Source: Pseudomonas lini
GTDB taxonomy: Bacteria; Pseudomonadota; Gammaproteobacteria; Pseudomonadales; Pseudomonadaceae
Reading direction: 5' to 3'
Assembly (NCBI RefSeq): GCF_001042905.1
Contig: NZ_JYLB01000003.1
Coordinates: forward strand, 310,001-374,000
Length of the DNA stretch: 64,000 nt
Shown here: positions 17,459 to 26,767 of the stretch, in pieces
Numbering within the stretch: position 1 is the stretch's first letter
Layout of the letters: each line of letters starts with the position of its first letter
The notes under the pieces: model-generated
What the model was told of the DNA's origin: nothing
The model's database searches: none
The model's input: only the letters and a program-made list of their open reading frames with translations
Position numbers and translations under genes: made by a program

Positions 17459-17620
17459 ATGAATCGTCGTAAAAAAATAAAGCAGTTATTAAAGGCTCAC
17501 GCCAAAAAGGCCAGTGCCAAACTGGCACCGCCAAGTAAGTCTAAATACATTAGTAAAGCTGACCGATTGAAACTGGCTGCCGAACCCACTCTAGACTCAA
17601 TCATTCCCCCTGAGAGCTGA
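17459..17620 (+). CDS. DUF2986-type small basic protein
   Basis: A 53-residue frame. It starts MNRRKKIKQLLKAHAKKA and contains SKYISKADRLKLA, which I recognise as the DUF2986 pattern of short Lys-rich proteins in gammaproteobacteria. The ribosome site is weak. It lies 55 bases after the phosphatase-like gene on the same strand and is AT-richer than its neighbours. Function unknown. Confidence 0.75.
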   Translation: MNRRKKIKQLLKAHAKKASAKLAPPSKSKYISKADRLKLAAEPTLDSIIPPES

Positions 17621-17630
17621 TCCATGCAGC

Positions 17631-17723
17631 TTAAGCGCCAGCGGAATTGATCATCCCCTCCTCCATGAAAACCACCCGGTCTGCCACACGCCGTGCAAAG
17701 CCCACCTCATGGGTGACAAGCTC
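17631..17723 (-). pseudogene. C-terminal remnant of an amino-acid ABC transporter ATPase (GlnQ/HisP type)
   Basis: Reading leftward gives 30 in-frame residues ending in a stop. They contain VTHEVGFARRVADRVVFMEE, the H-loop region and following strand found near the C terminus of polar amino-acid ABC ATPases. Nothing upstream belongs to such a gene: the remnant abuts the ydiJ 3' end at 17725. It is a scar of a deletion or rearrangement. Confidence 0.8.
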
Positions 17724-17724
17724 C

Positions 17725-20700
17725 CTACTCCGCGCGCGCATGCTCCAACAGCACTTCCAGTGGGTGGCGCAGTTGCCTGTTGGCACGACGCTTTACCTGA
17801 CTGCGGCAGGAGTAACCGGTTGCCAGTGCTTCACCCGCCTTGTCCAGCTTGCCAGCCCATGACTGCTCGAAAATGATCCGCGAGGTGTCCTGGTTGCGCG
17901 CTTCATGGCCGTAAGTACCGGACATGCCACAACAGCCAGTCGCCTCCGTCACCAACTTGAGTCCAATCCGGGCAAACACGGCTTCCCATTGCGAAGTACT
18001 GGCCGGCACATTGGTTTTCTCGGTGCAGTGCGCCAACAAACGGAATGTCTGAGTTGCGGGATGCGGGTTTTCAGGCAACACATCGAAAAGCCACTCCTGG
18101 GGGAGCAAGACCTTCGGGCAATCATTGAGCCCCGGAACTTTCTGATACTCCTGGCGGTAGACCAGCGTCATCGCCGGATCCAGACCCACCAGCGGTACTT
18201 CGCAGTCGGCCAGAGCCTTGAGTTGACTGGCGTTACGGATCGCCGCTTTGGCGAATGCGCCGAGGAAGCCCTGTACATGCAAAGGCTTGCCGTTGGCACT
18301 ATAGGGCGCCAGAAACACGCGATAGCCCAACTGATGCGCCAACTGGATAAAGCTCGCCAGCAACGGGGTTTCGAAGTAACGGGTGAACGCGTCCTGCACC
18401 AACACCACGCTGCGCTGACGTTGCGCGACGGTGAGCTCGCGCAGGGCTGGCACGCTGGCAACAACGACCTTGCAGCGGGTCAACGTGGCCTGCAAGTCGT
18501 AACGGTTGATCAGCGGGCTGTCGAGCATGCCGACGTGTCGCTCAAGCAAGCGGCTCATCCATTTCGAGCCCATTACCGCGTTGTACAGGCCCGGCGCGTG
18601 GGCCATATAAGGAATGGTGAACTCCAGCGAGCCGATCAGGTAATCGCGAAGCGGACGTTGATAGCGACCGTGATAGAGCTCCAGAAAGCGCGATCGAAAT
18701 TCCGGAACATTGACCTTGACCGGGCATTGTCCGGCACAGGATTTACAGGCCAGACAGCCCGCCATCGCGTCGTAGACTTCGTGGGAGAAATCCGCCTCGC
18801 CGCGCGATCGCGCCAGGTTATTGCGCACCCTCGTTGGCAACCCGCTCAACCACGACAATTTGCCCCGCGCCGCTTCCAATACATCAATATTGGCCGCGCC
18901 TTGCAGACGCAACCACTCGCGAATCAATGACGCCCTGCCCTTCGGCGAATGCTGGCGTTCACGGGTGGCTTTCCACGACGGGCACATCGCATCGTCGGGG
19001 TCGTAGTTGTAGCAAGCGCCGTTACCGTTGCAGTGCACGGCGGTGCCGAAACTTTGCCAGACGCGCTCGTCGATTTGCCGATCCAGCTCACCGCGCATCG
19101 TCACTTCGTTAACCTTGAGCAAGCCTTGGGCGGCATCCGGCGGAGTGCAGATCTTGCCGGGGTTGAGCTGATTGTGTGGGTCGAACGCGCCCTTGAGCGA
19201 TTGCAGCGCCGGGTACAGCTCGCCAAAAAACTCAGGAACATATTCCGAACGCAAACCCTTGCCGTGCTCCCCCCACAGCAAACCACCATAACGCCGGGTC
19301 AGCTCGGCCACGGCATCGGAAATCGGCTTGACCAGCGCGGCTTGAGCCGGGTCTTTCATGTCCAGCGCCGGGCGCACATGCAACACACCCGCGTCGACGT
19401 GACCGAACATGCCATAGGCCAGGCCATGGCTGTCGAGCAAGGCGCGGAACTCAGCAATGTAGTCGGCCAGTTTCTCCGGCGGCACGGCGGTATCTTCCAC
19501 AAACGGTTGCGGACGAATCTCGCCTTCGACGTTGCCCAGCAGCCCGACCGAGCGTTTGCGCATGGCGTATACGCGGGTCACTGCTTCGGCACCTTCGGCC
19601 AAGGTATGGCCCAGCCGCTCGATCGTCGTGTCGGCCTGCAGATGCTCCACGAACGACGCCACGCGAGCGTTCACTTGCGTCAGGTCTTCGCCACTGAACT
19701 CCACCAGATTGATACCCAGCGTCGCACGCTCGGCGTCCGTCGGGAAATATTCGGCGACGCTGTGCCAGACAATGTCTTTCATCGCCAGCATCAACACTTT
19801 GGAGTCCACGGTTTCGATGGACAGCGGCTTGTGCGCCAACAACGCGTTGGCATCGCGCAGCGCATCCATGAAGCTGCCGTAGCGTACGTTCACCAACACC
19901 GAATACTTGGGAATCGGCAGCACGTTGAGCTTGGCTTCGACGATGTAGCCCAACGATCCTTCCGCACCGCACAGCACGCTATTGAGGTTGAAGCGTCCGT
20001 GCTCGTCACGCAGGTGCGCCAAGTCGTAACCCGTCAGGCAGCGGTTGAGTTTGGGGAACACCGACTCGATCAGGTCGGCCTGGGTTTCCTGAATGTGCCG
20101 CGCGGTGCGGTACACCTCGCCGATCCGGCCGGGCTGCGCGCACGCCACCTCCAGCTCCGCGTCGGACAGAGGCTGGCTATGCAGGCGCTCACCGCCGAGC
20201 AGTACGCTGTGCAGTTCCAGCACATGATCGCGGGTCTTGCCATAGGTGCAGCTGCCCTGGCCGCTGGCGTCCGTGTTAATCATGCCGCCAACGGTGGCGC
20301 GGTTGGAGGTCGACAGCTCCGGCGCGAAGAAAAGCCCATGAGGCTTGAGCGCGGCATTCAGCTGGTCCTTGACCACGCCCGCCTGCACCCGCACCCAACG
20401 CTCGGCGACGTTGATTTCGAGGACAGTGTTCATGTGCCGCGACAGGTCGACCACGATTCCATCGGTCAATGACTGGCCGTTGGTTCCGGTGCCGCCGCCT
20501 CGCGGGGTCAGCTTGATCTGGCGAAAACGTGGTTCGGCCATCAATGTCGCGATGCGCACGATGTCGTCCGCGTCGAGGGGGAACACCGCCGCTTGCGGCA
20601 GTCGTTGGTAAATCGAGTTGTCGGTCGCCAGCACGGTCCGAGTGGCATAGTCGGCGCTGAGCTGACCGCGGAAACCGCTGGCGTGCAGTGCTTGCAGAAA

Positions 20701-20748
20701 TTCCGGGTACTGGGCCGCGGGTTCAACGGTCGTCAACTGGGCGATCAT
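17725..20748 (-). CDS. ydiJ: YdiJ-like FAD/iron-sulfur D-2-hydroxyacid dehydrogenase
   Basis: A 1007-residue flavoprotein fusion. The FAD-binding type 4 domain is at about 40-190 (LTPRGGGTGTNGQSL), then the FAD-oxidase C-terminal domain to about 480, a Cys-rich linker (VHCNGNGACYNYDPDDAMC), a 4Fe-4S ferredoxin-like segment CLACKSCAGQCPVKVNVPEF at about 645-665, and a C-terminal cysteine-rich domain with TGCCGMSGTYGHE. Length matches E. coli YdiJ (about 1018). I chose the ATG at 20748 by comparison with Pseudomonas homologues from memory; a GTG 30 bases upstream is in frame. It probably oxidises D-2-hydroxyglutarate or a related acid at the membrane. The divergent LysR gene is a likely regulator. 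Confidence 0.9.
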   Translation of the reverse strand: MIAQLTTVEPAAQYPEFLQALHASGFRGQLSADYATRTVLATDNSIYQRLPQAAVFPLDADDIVRIATLMAEPRFRQIKLTPRGGGTGTNGQSLTDGIVVDLSRHMNTVLEINVAERWVRVQAGVVKDQLNAALKPHGLFFAPELSTSNRATVGGMINTDASGQGSCTYGKTRDHVLELHSVLLGGERLHSQPLSDAELEVACAQPGRIGEVYRTARHIQETQADLIESVFPKLNRCLTGYDLAHLRDEHGRFNLNSVLCGAEGSLGYIVEAKLNVLPIPKYSVLVNVRYGSFMDALRDANALLAHKPLSIETVDSKVLMLAMKDIVWHSVAEYFPTDAERATLGINLVEFSGEDLTQVNARVASFVEHLQADTTIERLGHTLAEGAEAVTRVYAMRKRSVGLLGNVEGEIRPQPFVEDTAVPPEKLADYIAEFRALLDSHGLAYGMFGHVDAGVLHVRPALDMKDPAQAALVKPISDAVAELTRRYGGLLWGEHGKGLRSEYVPEFFGELYPALQSLKGAFDPHNQLNPGKICTPPDAAQGLLKVNEVTMRGELDRQIDERVWQSFGTAVHCNGNGACYNYDPDDAMCPSWKATRERQHSPKGRASLIREWLRLQGAANIDVLEAARGKLSWLSGLPTRVRNNLARSRGEADFSHEVYDAMAGCLACKSCAGQCPVKVNVPEFRSRFLELYHGRYQRPLRDYLIGSLEFTIPYMAHAPGLYNAVMGSKWMSRLLERHVGMLDSPLINRYDLQATLTRCKVVVASVPALRELTVAQRQRSVVLVQDAFTRYFETPLLASFIQLAHQLGYRVFLAPYSANGKPLHVQGFLGAFAKAAIRNASQLKALADCEVPLVGLDPAMTLVYRQEYQKVPGLNDCPKVLLPQEWLFDVLPENPHPATQTFRLLAHCTEKTNVPASTSQWEAVFARIGLKLVTEATGCCGMSGTYGHEARNQDTSRIIFEQSWAGKLDKAGEALATGYSCRSQVKRRANRQLRHPLEVLLEHARAE

Positions 20749-20906
20749 CGCAGGATGGTCTCTTGTAGGGCTAATCACGGAAAAATCAAAACACTTGTCG
20801 CCTGAGCATTAATAGGTCAGCCTCAGGTCGTCGGCTGCGCCAATGATCCTGCAGGTTCTGGTGCCGGACAAACGGATAATCCTGCAGCTATTGATGACTT
20901 TTACGA

Positions 20907-21791
20907 ATGAATTACCGCCACCTCACCCCCTCGATGTCGTTGCTGCTGGCCTTTGAAGCCGCCGCCCGACATGAAAGCTACACCCGCGCCGCGATGGAAC
21001 TCTCGCTGACCCAAAGTGCAGTCAGCCGCCAAGTCCAGGCGCTGGAGCAACAACTGGGCCTGACGCTGTTTCGCCGTGAAGGTCGGCAGGTGCAGTTGAC
21101 CGATGTCGGTCGTCTTTATCAGCGGGAAATGAGCGAAGCACTCGGACGCATCCGCAGCGCCACGTTGCAGGCCATGGCTTATCAATCAGGCAGCGGCACG
21201 TTGCGCCTGGCCACATTGCCGACCTTCGGCTCGAAGTGGCTGCTGCCGCGCCTTCATGATTTCTACAAAACCCATCCCGGCATGCTGGTGCACATTAATT
21301 CGCGGATCGACGCCATCGACTTCGAAACCAGCGGCATTGATGCCGCGATTGTCGTCGGCAATGCTGATTTACCGGGCCTGATCAGCCATCGCCTGCACGC
21401 AGAAGAAATGATGGTGGTCATTTCGCCGCAGGCAGCCCAGGCCCATGACGCCTGGACACCGGAGCGCATTGGTGGACAGATACTGCTCAATGTCGCGAAC
21501 AATCCCAACGTCTGGGGCGAGTGGTTCAGCCATCACCGCTTGCCCCACCGAATGATGCGCCTGGGGCCGAGTTTCGAACTCACCTCACACTTGATCCAGG
21601 CCGTCAGAGCTGGCATCGGAATAGGTCTGGTGCCGCGTATTCTTGTGGCCGACGAATTGGCCAGCTCAGAGCTGATCAGCCTGGACCTGCCCTTCGCCAG
21701 TCAGCGCAGTTACTACCTGACCTACCCGCCGCGCAACGAAATGCTGCCGTCACTCATGGCGTTCCGTACCTGGCTGCTGGAACAGATATGA
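20907..21791 (+). CDS. LysR-family transcriptional regulator (GcvA-like)
   Basis: A 294-residue regulator with a helix-turn-helix at about 8-66 (LLAFEAAARHESYTRAAMELSLTQSAVSRQVQALEQQLGLTLF) and an effector domain from about 95. It is divergent from ydiJ across 158 bases, the classical arrangement for a LysR target pair, so it may sense a 2-hydroxyacid. That assignment is inference. Confidence 0.92.
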   Translation: MNYRHLTPSMSLLLAFEAAARHESYTRAAMELSLTQSAVSRQVQALEQQLGLTLFRREGRQVQLTDVGRLYQREMSEALGRIRSATLQAMAYQSGSGTLRLATLPTFGSKWLLPRLHDFYKTHPGMLVHINSRIDAIDFETSGIDAAIVVGNADLPGLISHRLHAEEMMVVISPQAAQAHDAWTPERIGGQILLNVANNPNVWGEWFSHHRLPHRMMRLGPSFELTSHLIQAVRAGIGIGLVPRILVADELASSELISLDLPFASQRSYYLTYPPRNEMLPSLMAFRTWLLEQI

Positions 21792-21922
21792 ACGCCCGGC
21801 AGAATGATTACCGCCCGAGGAAGGCATAGCCGAGGCCAGCAAGCCCAGGATGCAGACGTCGCGCTCAACGGTACAACAACCCCATGGGCAAACCCGATCA
21901 TAGCGCTCTATGATTGAACCCC

Positions 21923-22324
21923 ATGACGACCTCTCTTCCGATCCGCCAACCCTGCCCGCCCGGAGCCTGCATCTGCGAGCGTGAGCCGTTGCTGGAAACC
22001 CCCGGCGCGGACTTGCGCATCCTGAGCCTGACCCGGTCGGAGGAAAAGCGCCTGGTCGAGCGCCTGGAAAATCTCCAGAGCCTGAGCGACCTGGAGCGTC
22101 TGCAACGCCGGATGTACGAGCAGTTGGGTCTGCGCGTGGAGATCGTCCCGGGCTTCAATGAAGTGCGCACCATGCGCGGCATCAATATCACCCTCGGCGA
22201 GCTGCCGGGTCTGTGTCGCAAAACCCGTCAGTCGATTCCGGCTGCGATTCGCCGCGGGTTGGAGAAGCGCCCGGAGATTGCCTACGAGCTGCTCAATGCC
22301 AACGACTTGTTGCGTGATGCCTGA
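21923..22324 (+). CDS. Conserved hypothetical protein
   Basis: A 133-residue soluble protein. The N terminus has a compact Cys pair (PCPPGACICER); the rest is helical and charged (SEEKRLVERLENLQSLSDLERLQRRMYEQLGLRV) and ends in AYELLNANDLLRDA. I recognise it as widely conserved in Pseudomonas but cannot name a function. The ATG at 21923 is chosen over a TTG three codons earlier; neither has a strong ribosome site. The Cys pair could bind metal. Confidence 0.75.
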   Translation: MTTSLPIRQPCPPGACICEREPLLETPGADLRILSLTRSEEKRLVERLENLQSLSDLERLQRRMYEQLGLRVEIVPGFNEVRTMRGINITLGELPGLCRKTRQSIPAAIRRGLEKRPEIAYELLNANDLLRDA

Positions 22325-22532
22325 TGGTTTGCACCGTTATCCCGATATGTTCATTTCAAATGCCTGAAAGAGGATCAGCGGTCGTACGCAAAACGCGGGC
22401 CGCTGCTATGCCTTCTCATGGGAGAAAGGGTTCAGGCCAGCCAGGATGGAGCTGGAAACACGCGTGACCGTGGCCCCGGCGCCAGCCAGGTGCGCGAAGA
22501 TAAAGGTGCCAATCCGTAGCAGGAGGTGGCAG

Positions 22533-22814
22533 ATGTTATTCATGGTCAGTTGGTCCATCAGTCCGCAGCATCGTAACAGCGCAATCGAACGTTTTCTCAA
22601 GACCGGTGGCGCGCCACCCGCAGGCGTCAACATGCTGGGGCGCTGGCATGCCGTCGGTGGCTCGAGTGGTTTTGGCATTGCAGAAGCCGATGATCCGGTG
22701 TCGATTCAGAAGTGGGTGCTGGAATGGAGCGACCTCATGAGCATGGAAGTCCACGCCGCATTGACCGATGAACAGGCGGCACCGCTGCTGGCTGCCGCGC
22801 TCGGCAAGCAATAG
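22533..22814 (+). CDS. DUF3303-type small protein
   Basis: A 93-residue protein with SWSISPQHRNSAIERFLKTGG and WVLEWSDLMSMEVHAALTDEQ, the layout of the DUF3303 ferredoxin-like small proteins. The start is firm: AGGAGG lies 6 bases before the ATG at 22533, and the longer frame is not supported. It stands alone, with about 200 bases of featureless sequence upstream. Function unknown. Confidence 0.8.
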   Translation: MLFMVSWSISPQHRNSAIERFLKTGGAPPAGVNMLGRWHAVGGSSGFGIAEADDPVSIQKWVLEWSDLMSMEVHAALTDEQAAPLLAAALGKQ

Positions 22815-22826
22815 TCGTCGAGTGCC

Positions 22827-22845
22827 CCAATGTCAGTCAGTTAAG
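22827..22845 (+). repeat. Solo copy of the inverted-end sequence seen at 8911-9056
   Basis: CCAATGTCAGTCAGTTAAG differs by one base from the consensus end CCAATGCCAGTCAGTTAAG inferred from the two ends of the element at 8900-9066. It lies 17 bases from a REP doublet. No matching inverted partner was found nearby. Confidence 0.6.
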
Positions 22846-22861
22846 AGAATGAACCGCTTTT

Positions 22862-22930
22862 CGTAGGAGCCAGGCTTGCCGGCGAAGGCGCTCTTAAGTG
22901 CGCCTTCGCCGGCAAGCCTGGCTCCTACAG
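22862..22930. repeat. REP doublet, GTAGGAGCCAGGCTTGCCGG type
   Basis: Inverted copies of GTAGGAGCCAGGCTTGCCGG enclose a short loop (CTCTTAAG). It lies between the DUF3303 gene and the convergent ligD gene. The core differs from the two commoner repeat families in this window. Confidence 0.88.
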
Positions 22931-22964
22931 GTCCGATTTACCCGCCACTTTCCTGCTTGATTCA

Positions 22965-25604
22965 CTACTTTTTCATCCCGACCCGCCGACGCATTTCGGC
23001 AGTAATCGTCTGTCGGGTTTTCTTCAGGTCGGCCCAGGGTTCGTCACCGATTTCGGCCAGACGCTCATGCACGTTGTGCACGTTCCATTGATTGCCGCCC
23101 TTGAGCTCGGCAACCTCCTCCCGAAAGATCGGCACCGACACCGGCAGCCCTTCGCGGGTGCGCACGGCGTAGGCGCAAATAGTGGTGGCGCCCAGACCGT
23201 TGCGCAGGTAGTCGATGAAGATACGCCCTACACGGTTTTTCGGTCCGGACACCGCAGAAAAGCGATCCGGCAGTAATTTGGCCATGTGGCTGACGATTGC
23301 ATGGCTGAAGTCCTTGACCTCGTCCCAACCCTGTTTGCGGGTCAGTGGTACCACCAGGTGAATCCCCTTGCCGCCGCTGGTTTTGAGAAACGCCTTGAGC
23401 CCCAGCTCATCCAGCACTGTGAGCGTTAGCTGAGTCGCTTCGATCATGCTTTTCCAGGGCAGCGCCGGATCCGGGTCGAGATCGAGGACGAAGCGATCGG
23501 GCTTATCCAGATCGACTGACGTGGCGTTCCAGGTGTGCAGTTCCACCGTGCTCATCTGCACCGCGCCGATCAGCGCTTTGGCGTTGTTGATGATCATCAC
23601 CGGTTGGCCCGTCAGTGCCTTGTCCAAGGTAACAATCCCCGGAATGGCCAGGCGCCCGGCGTTCTTCTGAAAGAACAATTCGCCGGCGATGCCGTCCGGC
23701 GCACGCACCAGCGCCACCGGCCGGTCCTTGAGTTGCGGCAAAATCCATTCGGCGACGCTGGCGTAGTACTCCGCCAGTTGCATCTTGGTGGTGCCGCTGC
23801 TGGCGTCGATCACCCGGTCCGGGTGCGTGATGCGCACCTTGCCGCTGACCAGGCCGATTTGCGACGGTGCGACAGTCGACTGGGTGGTTTTTGGCTCGGC
23901 GGCGTCAGGTTTCTCGGCGGCGGATTTCTTCTTCGCCGTGGATTTTGCAGCGGCGGTTTTCGAGGCTGATGTTTTCGAGGCTGAAGTGTTCACGGTTTTC
24001 GGCAACTCCTCGGTGATTTCTTTGGCAGGCTTGTCATCACGCAAACCATGGAACACGGCGTGGCGCACCGAGCCGTCCTTGGTCATTTCGGCGAAGGCCA
24101 CTTCTGCCAGCAGTGTGGGTTTAAGCCAATGCACGCCCTTGGCTTCAAAACCGCTCGGCGGATTGACCACCGACGGCTTTTTCGTCTGCAGCGGTTTCAA
24201 TTGTTCGTAAATGCGCTTGAGCGTCGCCTCGTTGAACCCGGTCCCAACCTTGCCGGCATAGCGCAATTCACCGCTGTCGCGGTCGTGCAATCCCAGTAGC
24301 AACGCACCGAAGGCACTGCGCGCACCTTTGGGGTCGGTGAAGCCAACCACGACGAATTCCTGCCGATGTTTGCACTTGAGTTTGATCCAGTCACTGGTGC
24401 GCCGAGACACGTAAGGCGAGCCCAGGCGCTTGCCGATCAGCCCTTCCATCTTCATTTCGCAGGCGCTGTTGAGCAACGCCTCCGGGGATTCGCCAAAGGC
24501 GTCGGAGAATCGCAACAACGGGTTGTCATTGGGCTTGAGCACAGTCGCCAGCGCCGCCCTGCGTTCCTCGACAGGCACTTCGCGCAGGTCCACGCCGTTG
24601 AGGTAGGGCAAGTCGAACAGGTAGTAAACGATACTGCCACTTCGGCCGGAATCGAACGCGTTTTGCAGCGCCTGAAAATCCGGAACGCCCTGCTCGTTGA
24701 CCACCACCATTTCGCCGTCGAGCCAGGCCGATTCCAGGCCCAGCGCTACCAGCGCCTCGGCTTGCCCGGGCAATTTGTGGGTCCAGTCGTGACCATTGCG
24801 AGTGAAGAGTTTGACCTCGTCGTGGTCGAGGCGCGTCATCACCCGGTAGCCGTCGAACTTGATCTCATAGCTCCATTCGCCGCTCGGCGCGGATTCGACC
24901 AGCGTTGCCAGTTCGGGTTTGAGCAACTCCGGCAGGTTGGCTTTGCGCGCCCCCGTCAGTTGTGTCGACTTTTCCTTACGCGCCTTGGCCGGGGCTTTTT
25001 TGATCGGATTGGGCTTTTCCGCGCCGTGTTTTTTTTCCACGATGGTGCGGTCGCTGAGCACGCTGTCCGGCTCAGCGGCGACCACATCGTATTCGCTGTC
25101 GGGTCTGGCTGCGCTGTCCTGATGCTTGATCAGAAACCACTGCTCCTGCTTGCCCGGCATGTGCGTGCGCACGAGGTTCCACAGGCCGCCGAGCTTCTCT
25201 CCTTTCAGCTCGAATTTCAGCCGGCCCTTGGTGTACGCCTTGGCCGGATCGTCCAGGGGAATCCACACCCCACGGTCCCAGACGATCACATCGCCGGCGC
25301 CGTAGTGCCCTTCGGGAATGGTGCCCTCGAACGTGGCGTAATCCAGCGGATGGTCTTCGACGTGGATGGCCAGGCGCTTGACCTTGGGGTCCAGCGACGG
25401 GCCTTTGGGCACGGCCCAACTTTTCAGCGCGCCATCGAGTTCCAGGCGAAAGTCGTAGTGCAGATGCGAGGCGTCATGCTTCTGAATGCAGAATTGCAAT
25501 GCATGATCCTTCGCCGTTTTTTTGCCCGAACGTTTGGCGGCGGCAGGTTCCGAGGTCGCCGAGAAATCGCGCATTCGGTTGTAATCGTCCAGGTTCTTGT
25601 TCAT
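22965..25604 (-). CDS. ligD: ATP-dependent DNA ligase D (end joining)
   Basis: A 879-residue three-domain enzyme. The 3'-phosphoesterase domain is at about 10-180 (FCIQKHDASHLHYDFRLELDGALKSWAVPKG). The ATP-dependent ligase follows at about 230-540 with catalytic lysine in YEIKFDGYR. A low-complexity Lys/Ala linker occupies about 545-590, and the primase-like polymerase is C-terminal with the metal motif LDLDPDP. This domain order is the Pseudomonas type. It repairs double-strand breaks with Ku in non-dividing cells; no ku gene lies in the window. Its ATG overlaps the stop of the ybdK-like gene (ATGA), so it is translated as the last gene of a four-gene operon. Confidence 0.95.
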   Translation of the reverse strand: MNKNLDDYNRMRDFSATSEPAAAKRSGKKTAKDHALQFCIQKHDASHLHYDFRLELDGALKSWAVPKGPSLDPKVKRLAIHVEDHPLDYATFEGTIPEGHYGAGDVIVWDRGVWIPLDDPAKAYTKGRLKFELKGEKLGGLWNLVRTHMPGKQEQWFLIKHQDSAARPDSEYDVVAAEPDSVLSDRTIVEKKHGAEKPNPIKKAPAKARKEKSTQLTGARKANLPELLKPELATLVESAPSGEWSYEIKFDGYRVMTRLDHDEVKLFTRNGHDWTHKLPGQAEALVALGLESAWLDGEMVVVNEQGVPDFQALQNAFDSGRSGSIVYYLFDLPYLNGVDLREVPVEERRAALATVLKPNDNPLLRFSDAFGESPEALLNSACEMKMEGLIGKRLGSPYVSRRTSDWIKLKCKHRQEFVVVGFTDPKGARSAFGALLLGLHDRDSGELRYAGKVGTGFNEATLKRIYEQLKPLQTKKPSVVNPPSGFEAKGVHWLKPTLLAEVAFAEMTKDGSVRHAVFHGLRDDKPAKEITEELPKTVNTSASKTSASKTAAAKSTAKKKSAAEKPDAAEPKTTQSTVAPSQIGLVSGKVRITHPDRVIDASSGTTKMQLAEYYASVAEWILPQLKDRPVALVRAPDGIAGELFFQKNAGRLAIPGIVTLDKALTGQPVMIINNAKALIGAVQMSTVELHTWNATSVDLDKPDRFVLDLDPDPALPWKSMIEATQLTLTVLDELGLKAFLKTSGGKGIHLVVPLTRKQGWDEVKDFSHAIVSHMAKLLPDRFSAVSGPKNRVGRIFIDYLRNGLGATTICAYAVRTREGLPVSVPIFREEVAELKGGNQWNVHNVHERLAEIGDEPWADLKKTRQTITAEMRRRVGMKK

Positions 25605-26767
25605 GGCTCACCTACCGCTCGTTGCGGGGCCGGGCTGGCGCAAGGTTGCTCGCCGGTTTCCATCAGCAGTTGATCGACAGCTAGCGCCAACGCCTCGTGC
25701 ATCGAGCGTCCGTCGCGTAATGCCTGCTCCACCGCGTACCGTTGCCGATCCGCGCTGGTGCCTTCGATCAGCATGCGCCGGGCCTGTTTGAAGACGTCTT
25801 GCGCGCCCAGTTGCTGCGCGGTCTCGGCAAACGTCACTTGCGCCAGGGCCAGCCATTGCTCGACCGAGATCGTCGGTTCGTGGTCCTTGCAAATGAAGGT
25901 GCCGTGAATGCCGTAACGCTTGGCGCGCCAGCGATTTTCCTTGAGGATCCAGTAAGCCGTCCGGTTGAAGTTCGCCCCGGGCAGCGGCTGCGCGATAGCG
26001 TCAGCAACCATCAAGCGAAACAGTGAAGCGATGCACAGCGCGTCGTCCAGCCGTGGGCAGGCGTCGGTGATGCGCAGCTCCAGCGTGGGAAACCGCGCGG
26101 CCGGGCGCACGCTCCACCAACAGTCGCTGGGCTGCCGGATCGAGCCGGTCCGGGTCATCAGCGCGACATAGTCATCGAACGCATCCTGATCCTCGAAAAA
26201 CTCCGGAATGCCCATGCGCGGCCACTCGTCGCAGGCGACTTGGCGATAGCTCATGAAACCGCTGTCCGCCCCCTCCCAAAACGGCGACGAGGTGCTCAGC
26301 GCCAACAACAGCGGCATCCACGGCAAGACTTCGTTCATGACCCGAATACGATCCAGATGACCGGGCACTTCGACGTGCACGTGCAGCCCGGACAACAGGC
26401 TGCGCCGGGCCACTCGCTGGTAGTCGTCGAACAGCTGATGGAAATGCGCCTGGTCGGTCGGCTGCTGAATCCGCCAATCCGCCAAGGGGTGACTGCCGGC
26501 GCTGAGCAGACCCAGGCCGAACGGCTCCAGCGCACGCCTCAGGGCACTGCGGGTGGTGGCCAGGTAATCGGCGGCCTCCGGTAAGCTGCTGAACACCGGT
26601 GAGGCGACTTCAATCTGCCCCTGGAACATCTCATAGGCGAACGACTGGCCCAGCGCCGCCCTGCACGCCTCGATCGCTTGGGCCGAGGGCGGCCCCGGCA
26701 TGCGCCGGGTGACGAGGTCGGTGAGGAAGTATTCTTCTTCAATGCCGAAGTTCAGGCGCCTGCTCAT
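25601..26767 (-). CDS. YbdK-like carboxylate-amine ligase (glutamate-cysteine ligase family 2)
   Basis: A 388-residue enzyme of the GCS2 family. The N terminus carries NFGIEEEYFLTD, whose Glu residues bind metal and substrate, and the core has HVHVEVP and LELRITDACP. Family members join a carboxylate to an amine using ATP; E. coli YbdK has weak glutamate-cysteine ligase activity. I chose the ATG at 26767; the upstream TTG has no advantage. It overlaps the methyltransferase gene by 29 bases and ligD by four. The true substrates are unknown. Confidence 0.9.
   Translation of the reverse strand: MSRRLNFGIEEEYFLTDLVTRRMPGPPSAQAIEACRAALGQSFAYEMFQGQIEVASPVFSSLPEAADYLATTRSALRRALEPFGLGLLSAGSHPLADWRIQQPTDQAHFHQLFDDYQRVARRSLLSGLHVHVEVPGHLDRIRVMNEVLPWMPLLLALSTSSPFWEGADSGFMSYRQVACDEWPRMGIPEFFEDQDAFDDYVALMTRTGSIRQPSDCWWSVRPAARFPTLELRITDACPRLDDALCIASLFRLMVADAIAQPLPGANFNRTAYWILKENRWRAKRYGIHGTFICKDHEPTISVEQWLALAQVTFAETAQQLGAQDVFKQARRMLIEGTSADRQRYAVEQALRDGRSMHEALALAVDQLLMETGEQPCASPAPQRAVGEP

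Noticed and set aside
18949-20472. 507-residue open frame on the plus strand
   Set aside because: It is antisense to ydiJ; the protein is rich in Arg, His and Gly with no domain, as expected from the reverse frame of a GC-rich gene.
24366-25673. 435-residue open frame on the plus strand
   Set aside because: Antisense to ligD, with no motif and no ribosome site.
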